Both the position numbers and the translations under genes were made by a program. Below the pieces are notes generated by a model that searched no databases, had not been told where the DNA came from, and worked only from the letters and a program-made list of their open reading frames with translations. Positions 8,578 to 16,195 of a stretch of 64,000 nucleotides of DNA are shown here, piece by piece (within the stretch, counting starts at the first letter, position 1; each line of letters begins with the position of its first letter). Location: the NCBI GenBank assembly GCA_017469885.1, contig JAFUFO010000036.1, positions 1 to 64,000 of the forward strand, written 5' to 3'. The DNA is from Solobacterium sp. GTDB lineage: Bacteria; Bacillota_I; Bacilli_A; Erysipelotrichales; Erysipelotrichaceae.

Positions 8578-9765
8578 TCAGAGAAATGACTCTCTCTCCT
8601 GCGGATGCACAGTAATTACTTCTGCCGCCTCCGCCGCTTCCGCAATCATCTTATCATACGGGAAACGAGCTTCATAACCCTCAGCCTTCTTTACTGTCGG
8701 CTTGGTGACAGGGTTTTTCGGATCAAAGATCGTGCAGCAGTCTTCATAGGGAAGAATTGATGTCTCATAGGTGCCGATTCGGCGTGCAAGATCAATGATC
8801 TCTACCTTATCCATGCAGATAAGCGGACGAAGCACCGGAATCGATATAACCGAATTGATGCATGCAATACTTTCAAGGGTCTGGCTTGCGACCTGCCCAA
8901 GGCTCTCGCCGGTGCCGATTGCAAGACATCCGGATTCCCTTGCGATCTGTTCCGCAAGACGGACCATCATACGCCGCATCAGTGTGATTGCGTACGGGTC
9001 GCCTGCCGTCTTATAGATCTCCAGCTGCAGTGCGGTGAAGTTCACCATATGCACGCGCATTCTGCCCTGGTTATATTCACTCATCATCGACGCAAGGTCG
9101 AGAACCTTCTGTCTGGCATTTTCACTGGTGTACGGCGGACTGGCAAAATGAACTGCCTCGACATCAAGACCGCGTTTCATCAGTTCATATGCCGCAACCG
9201 GAGAGTCAATGCCTCCCGACAGCATCAGCAGTACTTTCCCGTTGATTCCGGACGGATAGCCGCCCGCCCCGGGAATCTTCTCACTCATGAGATAGGTATC
9301 GCCGGAATGCACTTCCACACGGAGTTCAAGTTCCGGATGATGCACATCCACTTTCATATCCGTGTTCTGAAGAATATATCCCGCAACCGCGCGGTTGATC
9401 CCATCGGAATTCATCGGAAACGTCTTGTCATGCCGGCGGGTAATCATCTTGAATGTCTGCTTTCCGGAATCCTTCGCAATCGCAAGGCACCGTTCTTTTA
9501 TTGCATCAAGATTGGAATCCACCCGTTCTGTAAAGGAGAAGGAAGAAATACCGAATACCTTCTTCAGTTTCTCTTTTACCGCTTCGGCATCTGCACCGTT
9601 AAGCCGGATATAAAACCGGTCATAACTGCGCCGGTACTCCAGTTGTGTAAACTCCCGGAGGATACCGCGGATATTGTTGTCGAGTTTCCGGATAAAATCC
9701 TTCCGGTTCTTTCCCTTCGTTGTAAGTTCTCCGTATCGGATCAATACGGTATCGTAATCAGCCAT
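8578..9765 (-). CDS. thiI: tRNA 4-thiouridine(8) synthase
   Basis: A 395-residue ThiI with an N-terminal ferredoxin-like/THUMP region (about 1-165) and a PP-loop adenylation domain (LMLSGGIDSPVAAYE near 180-194). It adenylates U8 of tRNA and transfers sulfur to give s4U. It lacks the C-terminal rhodanese domain of enterobacterial ThiI, as is usual in Firmicutes, where a dedicated cysteine desulfurase supplies sulfur directly. That desulfurase is encoded immediately upstream with an 8-base overlap, matching the nifZ-thiI pair of Bacillus. Confidence 0.96.
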   Translation of the reverse strand: MADYDTVLIRYGELTTKGKNRKDFIRKLDNNIRGILREFTQLEYRRSYDRFYIRLNGADAEAVKEKLKKVFGISSFSFTERVDSNLDAIKERCLAIAKDSGKQTFKMITRRHDKTFPMNSDGINRAVAGYILQNTDMKVDVHHPELELRVEVHSGDTYLMSEKIPGAGGYPSGINGKVLLMLSGGIDSPVAAYELMKRGLDVEAVHFASPPYTSENARQKVLDLASMMSEYNQGRMRVHMVNFTALQLEIYKTAGDPYAITLMRRMMVRLAEQIARESGCLAIGTGESLGQVASQTLESIACINSVISIPVLRPLICMDKVEIIDLARRIGTYETSILPYEDCCTIFDPKNPVTKPTVKKAEGYEARFPYDKMIAEAAEAAEVITVHPQERESFL

Positions 9766-10888
9766 ATTGTTCTGTCATCTCCTTTACTGCCTGTACAAAT
9801 GCATCGATCTCTTCTTCCGTATTCTCCATCGAAAGTGAGACACGGATTGAACAGGATGCGCGCCGCTGTGAACAGCCCATCGCAAGAAGTACATAACTCG
9901 GATTGTTGGAATGCGCTTCACAGGTGCTGCGGGCACTGATCATGAATCCCCTGCGGTTCAGCTCATTCTGCATGACTTCACTCGGAATCCGCTCAAATGA
10001 GAAATTCAGGACTGCGGGCAGTCCGTCCGCGGGAGAATTGATCACAATGCCATCAATCTCAGAAAGACCCTTCACGAGCCGGTCATGAAGCTTGCGGGTA
10101 TGTGCCGCAAAGGCATTCTGACGTTCCAGCGCAAGCCGCAGGGTCTTGGCAAATACCATATCTGCCGCCGCATTTGCGGTTCCGCCCCGAAAACCGAATT
10201 CCTGTTCACCGCCGGAAATCAGCGGTTCCATCGGCACATAGGTTTTCTTTACAAGGATGCCGCTTCCCTTAAGGCCATGAATCTTATGTGCGGATATAGA
10301 CGCCAGATCGATATCCGTAAATGACATCGGAATCTTGCCGGCAGCCTGTGTCATATCACAATGGAAGAATGCATGACTCTCCTTCCGGACGATTGTTTTG
10401 ATTTCATCGATCGGATTCAGGGCGCCAGTCTCATTGTTTACATACATGACAGAAACAAGAATCGTATCCGGACGCAATGCGGCACGGACATCCTCTGCCC
10501 TGACCGAACCATCTTCATAGACCGGAAGCCAGGTGATGTCATATCCGAACAGACGTTCCATCTGACGGCATGCGTTCAGTACACTGCTGTGTTCAATCGG
10601 TGTGGTGATGATATGCTTTCTTGTCGGATCCGCAAAACAGACTCCTTTGATAGCCGTACTGTTGGATTCACAGCTGCCCGATGTGAAGATCACTTCATCT
10701 GCCGAAACACCTAAAAGCCCGGCAGCGGCGCTGCGGGCTTTTTCCATCATACGGTGTACTTCGCTTCCCTCATCATAGAGAGATTCGCTGTTGGCGTAAT
10801 GCGTTTCCAGCAATGAGATATAGGTCTTCAGTACTTCCGGATCCGGACGGGTCGTACCTGCACTGTCGAGATAGATTCTACGCTTCAC
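9758..10888 (-). CDS. Cysteine desulfurase (NifS/NifZ-like), sulfur donor for ThiI
   Basis: A 376-residue PLP class V aminotransferase-fold enzyme. The PLP Lys is in ISAHKIHG and the persulfide-forming Cys in RSTCEAHSNN near residue 320. It opens YLDSAGTT as in the NifS group. It overlaps both ezrA (11 bases) and thiI (8 bases), so translation is coupled, and the context indicates sulfur delivery for tRNA thiolation rather than general Fe-S assembly. SufS at 46-47 kb serves the latter. Confidence 0.94.
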   Translation of the reverse strand: MKRRIYLDSAGTTRPDPEVLKTYISLLETHYANSESLYDEGSEVHRMMEKARSAAAGLLGVSADEVIFTSGSCESNSTAIKGVCFADPTRKHIITTPIEHSSVLNACRQMERLFGYDITWLPVYEDGSVRAEDVRAALRPDTILVSVMYVNNETGALNPIDEIKTIVRKESHAFFHCDMTQAAGKIPMSFTDIDLASISAHKIHGLKGSGILVKKTYVPMEPLISGGEQEFGFRGGTANAAADMVFAKTLRLALERQNAFAAHTRKLHDRLVKGLSEIDGIVINSPADGLPAVLNFSFERIPSEVMQNELNRRGFMISARSTCEAHSNNPSYVLLAMGCSQRRASCSIRVSLSMENTEEEIDAFVQAVKEMTEQYG

Positions 10889-12605
10889 TCGAATTCTCCC
10901 GGATCATGCTTTCATAATTTCCCGGATGAATCTTTTCAATCGTAGCGATTGCGATCGAAAGCGCCTGGGTATAGTCTCCGTTGCGGAAACAGAGTTCACT
11001 GCGGGTCAGCTCACTGTCGATATCCGCATAGGTACTGCGGTAACGGTTGCCGAATACGATCGTATTTTCAACCATCATGACAGTAGCGACGACATTGTTG
11101 ACATTGTTATAGAGGCGGTAGATGAAGTCGATCGCCTCTTTCAGGGTGCTGTTGAGCAGCTGAACATTCAGCGGAACCGCATTGATCAGATCATTAAGCC
11201 GTGTCAGATACGCATTTGCCTTGCGCATATCCGCATCATACTGCTTGGAGATGGAAGGAAGCTTGTACTTGGCAATCTTGACCTGCATCTGATTCATGAT
11301 GACCTGCAGTTTCAGCAGCTGCTTTCTTGCCCGTTCCTCGCCTCCGGCTGCGCTGTCAATTTCAGCACGGACACCGGAAATCGATTCGTTGAGCGCGGTA
11401 AGGTCCTGATTCAGTTCCTTCATGGAGCCGACAAGACCGGACGCCGGATTCTGATTTTCCTGAACCAGCGTATAGATCTTCGGCATACGGGAAGCGATTC
11501 CGGCAAGTTCCTGTTTCAGGTTGTTCAGACGGCTGTCCATTCCATCAAGACCAAAGCGGCCGGAGAGACGGGAGTACTGGCTGTCGAGATAATTCATATT
11601 CTTCTCGGCTTCCTTGTACATGGATACGTTGTCGTTTGCCAGTGCATGCATCTGATCGAATGCATCGCACTCCCGGCGGATCTGTTCGCCAAGCTGTGTC
11701 AGGCGTTCCTTATAGTCATCCAGATTCTCACGGACACCGTTGGAATCACCGCTCTTCAGCTGTTCGAGATCATTGCGCAGACCGTTTGTGATAACGGTGA
11801 GGTTCTGTTCAACCTGAAGGTGTTTGAGGTAGACATTCCGGTTATATGCCTCGGTGTAATCGTGATGTACGACTTCCGCCATCTTGGGAACCACACCGCG
11901 GGCATCTTCCAGAAGTGAAGGAACCGCATTGAGGATAGCCTCAAACCGATGCAGGGACTGATCGATGTTTGCGAGTTCTGCATTCGCCTTTTCAAAATCC
12001 GATGCATACATCCAGTCCTCACAGTTGGAGAACATACGCTCGGTTTCGGAAATAACCTGTTCGATCGTTTCCCATGCTCCGCTGAGCTGTCCGCGATTCG
12101 CATTGGCACGTTCCTTGAGTTCGCGGAACCGGTTCTTGTATTCGTTGGCTTCCTGACGCTGTGCTTCTTCCTTTTCCAGAATGGAATCAAGGAACTCGTC
12201 CAGAGTGGCAACCTGCTGTTCCCCAAGAGCAACACTTGCCTCGAGGTCTTCAAGGTCCATCTTCGCCTTCTTCAGTTTGCCGGCGATAATCTCATCTTCC
12301 GCATCCGCAAGCGCCTGTCCGATCTGCTTGAGGTTTGCCTCAGCCTTGTCAAAGTCATCCTTCATATTAGTGACTTTTGCCATGGCATCCGGTACAATAC
12401 GGCTGATTGCGACAGCCTTGTTCAGCTTAAAGGAAAGCGGTACTTTCTTGATGGTGTTGTACCGGTCTTCCAGGTCTTCCAGCTGTCTGCGCGCTTTACT
12501 GCTTCTGATCCTCTGAACTATTAGTAAAATCATGATCAGGACGATCAGTGCAGCAAGTCCGATCACGACACGGATATCTGACAGATATTTCAAAATCACA
12601 CTCAT
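10878..12605 (-). CDS. ezrA: Septation ring formation regulator EzrA
   Basis: A 575-residue protein with one N-terminal transmembrane helix (about 12-30, out-to-in) and a long cytoplasmic coiled-coil/spectrin-like region. EzrA restrains Z-ring assembly away from midcell and links FtsZ to cell-wall synthesis. Length and topology are standard for the family. AAGGCGG precedes the ATG. The ezrA-desulfurase-thiI order next to rpsD is also seen in Bacillus, which strengthens the call. ftsA-ftsZ lies elsewhere in the window (23.5-25.9 kb). Confidence 0.93.
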   Translation of the reverse strand: MSVILKYLSDIRVVIGLAALIVLIMILLIVQRIRSSKARRQLEDLEDRYNTIKKVPLSFKLNKAVAISRIVPDAMAKVTNMKDDFDKAEANLKQIGQALADAEDEIIAGKLKKAKMDLEDLEASVALGEQQVATLDEFLDSILEKEEAQRQEANEYKNRFRELKERANANRGQLSGAWETIEQVISETERMFSNCEDWMYASDFEKANAELANIDQSLHRFEAILNAVPSLLEDARGVVPKMAEVVHHDYTEAYNRNVYLKHLQVEQNLTVITNGLRNDLEQLKSGDSNGVRENLDDYKERLTQLGEQIRRECDAFDQMHALANDNVSMYKEAEKNMNYLDSQYSRLSGRFGLDGMDSRLNNLKQELAGIASRMPKIYTLVQENQNPASGLVGSMKELNQDLTALNESISGVRAEIDSAAGGEERARKQLLKLQVIMNQMQVKIAKYKLPSISKQYDADMRKANAYLTRLNDLINAVPLNVQLLNSTLKEAIDFIYRLYNNVNNVVATVMMVENTIVFGNRYRSTYADIDSELTRSELCFRNGDYTQALSIAIATIEKIHPGNYESMIRENSSEA

Positions 12606-12912
12606 AAAATGAATACCGCCTTTTCAAACACTATATATATTATCACAAGACCCTCCCTGCAATAGAATGAAACAGGAAAAAAGAATGAAATCATTACGAG
12701 AGGCTTGTTGACAGGTGATGCGCGCTCTCATATAATATTCGTTGCGTCAAATAATAGCAGCATGCGGAGTCATGCGAAAATGCGTTGTTAACAGTAATCT
12801 GTCACCGGAGTACCTTAGCTGCAATAAGTGAAACGGATAATAACAACACACCGCATCGATGATCTGCACCTGTTGTTGTTTCGCCAAACGTGATGAGGAG
12901 GAACAATTAAAC
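12606..12912 (+). promoter_or_regulatory. rpsD promoter and structured 5' leader (candidate S4 autoregulatory RNA)
   Basis: A perfect-consensus promoter, TTGACA (12708-12713), 17 bases, TATAAT (12731-12736), drives rpsD. The predicted transcript has a leader of about 170 nt. It contains a small hairpin near 12761-12776 (GCATG/CATGC). The segment 12841-12848 (TAACAACA) can pair either with GTTGTTA at 12784-12790 or with TGTTGTT at 12871-12877, giving mutually exclusive helices. S4 represses its own mRNA through the leader in Bacillus; equivalence here is inferred. The 12606-12700 part carries AT-rich elements that probably serve ezrA on the other strand. Confidence 0.6.
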
Positions 12913-13515
12913 ATGGCACGTTACACAGGTCCGGTATGGAAGAAGTCCAGACGTCTCAGCTTCTCCGTTCTTGAAACCGGCGAGGAACTCAGAAAGAGAC
13001 AGTATGCCCCGGGTCAGCATGGTCCTACAAAGCGGATCAAGCTGAGCGGCTACGGCACACAGCTTCGTGAGAAGCAGCGCGTACGCAACATGTACGGAGT
13101 AAACGAGCGTCAGTTCTACAACACTTTTGCAAAGGCACAGAAGATGAGCGGTATGGCCGGCTACAACTTCCTGGTACTTCTCGAAAGCAGACTCGACAAC
13201 CTCGTATACCGTATGGGATTCGCTGTTACCCGTAAGGCTGCCCGTCAGCTCGTCAACCACGGACACATTGAAGTCAACGGCAAGAAGTGCGACATCCCTT
13301 CCGCGCAGATCAAACCGGGCAGCGTGATCGCTGTTCGTGAAGAAGCTCGGAACATGAAGCCGATCAATGAAGCTCTTGAGAGCACCTATGCAGCTCCTGC
13401 ATTCGTCAATGTCGACAAGGAAGCCAAGAAAGGCGAATATGTCCGCATTCCGGAGCGCAGCGAACTGAACCAGGAAATCAACGAAGCACTGATCGTTGAA
13501 TTCTACAACCGTTAA
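12913..13515 (+). CDS. rpsD: 30S ribosomal protein S4
   Basis: A 200-residue primary rRNA-binding protein of the small subunit. It starts [14 protein letters not shown] and has the S4 RNA-binding domain near residues 91-155 ([27 protein letters not shown]). Start chosen at 12913 because GAGGAGGA lies about 10 bases upstream. An in-frame ATG at 12859 would add a Cys-rich non-S4 extension. It lacks the four N-terminal zinc-ligand cysteines, so it is the zinc-free form. A good terminator follows. Confidence 0.97.
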   Translation: MARYTGPVWKKSRRLSFSVLETGEELRKRQYAPGQHGPTKRIKLSGYGTQLREKQRVRNMYGVNERQFYNTFAKAQKMSGMAGYNFLVLLESRLDNLVYRMGFAVTRKAARQLVNHGHIEVNGKKCDIPSAQIKPGSVIAVREEARNMKPINEALESTYAAPAFVNVDKEAKKGEYVRIPERSELNQEINEALIVEFYNR

Positions 13516-13526
13516 TCAGACGGATA

Positions 13527-13562
13527 AACAGGATCTTCTTGCAGATAAGATCCTGTTTTTTA
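13527..13562 (+). terminator. Terminator of rpsD
   Basis: An 11-bp stem (AACAGGATCTT with AAGATCCTGTT), 9-base loop, then a T-rich tail. Confidence 0.9.
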
Positions 13563-13571
13563 TTGCATAAG

Positions 13572-13603
13572 CAAAAATGAAAGGCTGCTTTACGGCAGCC
13601 TTT
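13572..13603 (-). terminator. Terminator of gmk
   Basis: A 9-bp stem AAAGGCTGC/GCAGCCTTT at 13580-13603. On the minus strand it is followed by a T-rich stretch (plus-strand A-run 13573-13577). Confidence 0.75.
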
Positions 13604-13626
13604 CCCTCTACTGGCGTCGAACGGAA

Positions 13627-14202
13627 TCAGAAATCCCGTTCCATGTGATGTCGGATAATAACACGGATGATATCCGCCGCGAGCTGAATATCATCATTAC
13701 ATACAACATACCGGTATTGGCCGGTCATTTCAAGTTCCTTGCTGGCTTTCGCAAGCCGCTGCTGAACAATTTCTTCCGCTTCCGTGCGGCGGCCGCGGAT
13801 CCGGTTTTCCAGTTCCTTCAGAGAAGGCGGTACGATAAAAATCGTCAGGGCATCCGGCACTTTTTCCTTCACCTGCCGGCATCCTTCCACTTCGATCTCA
13901 AGCAGTGCATTCTTTCCTTCACTGCGAAGACGCTCTATTTCAGAAAGCGGTGTTCCGTAATAATTGCCGACAAACTCGGTCCATTCCAGAAGTCCGCCTT
14001 CGTCTCTTGTCTTTTCAAACTGTTCACGGCTCACATAGTAATAATTGACACCTTCCTGCTCTCCTTCCCGCTTTTCACGGGTTGTCATGGAGACAGAATA
14101 GGAAAGATTCAGTTCAGAATCCTTCATAACTTCCTTGATTACTGTTCCTTTACCAACACCGGAAGGTCCGCTGATGACAATAAGCAGCCCATTTTTCTTC
14201 AT
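13627..14202 (-). CDS. gmk: Guanylate kinase
   Basis: A 191-residue P-loop kinase that phosphorylates GMP/dGMP to GDP/dGDP. The Walker A motif is ISGPSGVGKGT near residues 10-20. The GMP-binding region includes SVSMTTREKREGE and the Tyr pair VNYYYVSREQF. Length is normal. AAGGAG is present upstream. It is divergent from rqcH and separated from it by 80 bases. No rpoZ or priA neighbour is present, unlike many Firmicutes. Confidence 0.97.
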   Translation of the reverse strand: MKKNGLLIVISGPSGVGKGTVIKEVMKDSELNLSYSVSMTTREKREGEQEGVNYYYVSREQFEKTRDEGGLLEWTEFVGNYYGTPLSEIERLRSEGKNALLEIEVEGCRQVKEKVPDALTIFIVPPSLKELENRIRGRRTEAEEIVQQRLAKASKELEMTGQYRYVVCNDDIQLAADIIRVIIRHHMERDF

Positions 14203-14269
14203 AGTTGCTCGGTCTCCTTATGGCTCTACGTTACCGCAAACCTTTCCGTTCCGTCAATGAAACATCTGC

Positions 14270-14285
14270 TATAATTTTTCATATG
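14270..14285 (+). promoter_or_regulatory. Extended -10 promoter placed 7 bases before the rqcH ATG (predicted leaderless mRNA)
   Basis: TGC-TATAAT (extended -10; hexamer 14270-14275) ends 7 bases before the ATG at 14283. No Shine-Dalgarno is visible. A start site at the usual distance would coincide with the initiation codon. Confidence 0.5.
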
Positions 14286-15926
14286 CCTTTAGATGGAATT
14301 CTGCTTCACAAACTGATGCCGGAAATCGAGTCCTCACTCCCTGCACGGATTCAGAAAATTTATCAGATTGCACCGTATGAGGTGCAGTTTCAGCTTCACG
14401 GATCCCAGGGAAAACAGCAGCTTCTGATTTCCTGTCACACCCGATACAACCGTATCCTGTTCACAAAACGCAGTTATCCGACCCCGAATGAGCCAGGGAA
14501 TTTTGTGATGCTGCTTAGGAAATATCTCGAAGGCGGTATGCTTATTCACGCAGTGCAGGCAGGACTTGACCGCTGGTGCACTCTGGAAATACGCCGCCGC
14601 AATGAACTGGGCGACCCCGAAACCGTACAGCTGGTCGCAGAACTGATGGGCAACTATGCGAATCTTCTGCTCGTCCGTGACGGTACGATCATTGATGCGA
14701 TGAAACGCATTCCGCCATTTGAAAACAACAAGCGGATGATTCTTCCCAATGCCCCGTTCCGGCCGATTCCGCCGCAGAACAAAAAGGATCCGTTTACCGA
14801 TCAGACCATCGATCCTTCCAGGACACTCACCCAGCAGTTCTCCGGGTTTTCTCCGTTTCTTTCTGCTGAGGTGGAGTATCGAATGTCGCGCGGGCAGTCG
14901 TTTTCGTCCATCATGAAGGAAATCGAGGATTCCCGTTCGATCTATATTGCCTCACGCAACCAGGAAGCGGTCTTTCACTGCATCGAACTGCATGCGGACG
15001 GCAAATGCCGTTCCTATCCCCTGTTTGAGGGATTTGATATCCTGTATTATCACCGCGAAGAAAAGGAACGCATCAAGGAAATCTCCGGTGATGTGTTTCA
15101 TACCGTCCGCCGGGAACTGAAACATCAGAAACAGAAACTTCCCCGGCTTCTCAAGGAATACGATGAAGCGCTCGACTGCGACCGCTGGAAAACATACGGC
15201 GACCTGCTCTATATCCATCAGGTCGGGGATACCCGCGGAACGACAGAAATTCAGCTGGAAGACTATGAAACCGGCAGACCGGTCACCGTACCGCTCGATC
15301 CGAAACTGGATGGAACGCACAATGCACAGCGCTGTTACAGCCGTTACCAGAAGTATCGCAAGGGTCAGGTCTACCTGAAGGAACAGATCCGTATCTGTGA
15401 AGCTGAGATCATCTATTTCGAAGGTCTTCTGGAACAATTGGAACAGGCAGATTTCAGTGTTGCGGAAGGCATCCGGGATGAACTTGTCAAAGGCGGGTAT
15501 CTTTCGGAACAGACCGGAAAGAAGCGCCGCCGCAAAAAGCAGCAGGATGGTCCGCAGCCGTTTGAGACCGAATATGCGGGCATCAAAATCAGTTATGGAA
15601 GAAACAATCTTCAGAATGAAGCACTTACCTTCCGCCGAAGCCGTAAGAATGATCTCTGGTTTCATGCCAAGGATTATCATGGGTCCCATGTCGTTGTGCA
15701 TGACCCTGCCCCTTCCGAAGAAGTCATCCGCTTTGCGGCAGGACTTGCGGCCTACTACTCCAAGGGGCGTGATTCCTCGAGTGTGCCGGTCAATTACTGC
15801 CCTGTCTCGCAGCTGAAAAAAATCCCCGGCGCAAAACCGGGGATGGTACAGCTTGGAAACTATCATACGATTTATATCGACCCGGATCCGGATATCCTCC
15901 GGGCCAACGGAATCGCTGTAGATTAG
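14283..15926 (+). CDS. rqcH: Ribosome-associated quality control protein RqcH (NFACT family)
   Basis: A 547-residue NFACT protein that binds stalled 50S-peptidyl-tRNA complexes and directs C-terminal alanine tailing. The NFACT-N domain contains the conserved Asp-Arg (GLDRWCTLEI) and LVAELMGNYANLLLV. A central coiled coil lies near 290-430, and the C-terminal NFACT-R domain has RRSRKNDLWFHAKDYHGSHVV. The start MPLDGILLHKL at 14283 matches family N-termini. Earlier in-frame codons (14205, 14220) lie upstream of the apparent -10 box. Older annotations call this a fibronectin-binding protein. The stop overlaps the convergent ParB-like gene by 4 bases. Confidence 0.94.
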   Translation: MPLDGILLHKLMPEIESSLPARIQKIYQIAPYEVQFQLHGSQGKQQLLISCHTRYNRILFTKRSYPTPNEPGNFVMLLRKYLEGGMLIHAVQAGLDRWCTLEIRRRNELGDPETVQLVAELMGNYANLLLVRDGTIIDAMKRIPPFENNKRMILPNAPFRPIPPQNKKDPFTDQTIDPSRTLTQQFSGFSPFLSAEVEYRMSRGQSFSSIMKEIEDSRSIYIASRNQEAVFHCIELHADGKCRSYPLFEGFDILYYHREEKERIKEISGDVFHTVRRELKHQKQKLPRLLKEYDEALDCDRWKTYGDLLYIHQVGDTRGTTEIQLEDYETGRPVTVPLDPKLDGTHNAQRCYSRYQKYRKGQVYLKEQIRICEAEIIYFEGLLEQLEQADFSVAEGIRDELVKGGYLSEQTGKKRRRKKQQDGPQPFETEYAGIKISYGRNNLQNEALTFRRSRKNDLWFHAKDYHGSHVVVHDPAPSEEVIRFAAGLAAYYSKGRDSSSVPVNYCPVSQLKKIPGAKPGMVQLGNYHTIYIDPDPDILRANGIAVD

Positions 15927-16195
15927 TGGTGATTCTTCGGACCCCAGAACGCATTGCCTGCCTTCGAGTAGTCCCCTTTAATGAATACCGGAACCCGGTC
16001 AATACCGGGTTTTTCATTTCGCAGGATCCGGCATGCGGTCAGCCGCTTCCGGCCGTCCGCACACTGATAGCGGTCACCGTTCCGATATACATGAACCGGT
16101 ATGGCAATCCCGCGGATACGAATCGACTCCAGCAGATCGCCGGGATCTTCTTCGTCAAAATCGATCAGATCAAGACTTACGGTCGTGTTGATCAT
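15923..16195 (-). CDS. Small ParB-like (ParB/Srx-fold) domain protein
   Basis: A 90-residue protein consisting of little more than a ParB N-terminal domain: VSLDLI, then LLESIRIRGIAIPVHVY, then the signature-like CADGRKRLTACRIL, then VPVFI. There is no helix-turn-helix, so it is not a full ParB/Noc. Start at 16195 (MINTTVSL), with GGAG 9 bases upstream. It begins 26 bases inside the end of the upstream glucosaminidase gene and is probably co-translated with it. Single ParB-like domains can bind or hydrolyse nucleotides; the function here is unknown. Confidence 0.75.
   Translation of the reverse strand: MINTTVSLDLIDFDEEDPGDLLESIRIRGIAIPVHVYRNGDRYQCADGRKRLTACRILRNEKPGIDRVPVFIKGDYSKAGNAFWGPKNHH

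Noticed and set aside
15923-16195. Chromosome-partition parB or noc
   Set aside because: Only the N-terminal domain is present, with no helix-turn-helix and no parA neighbour or parS-like sites.
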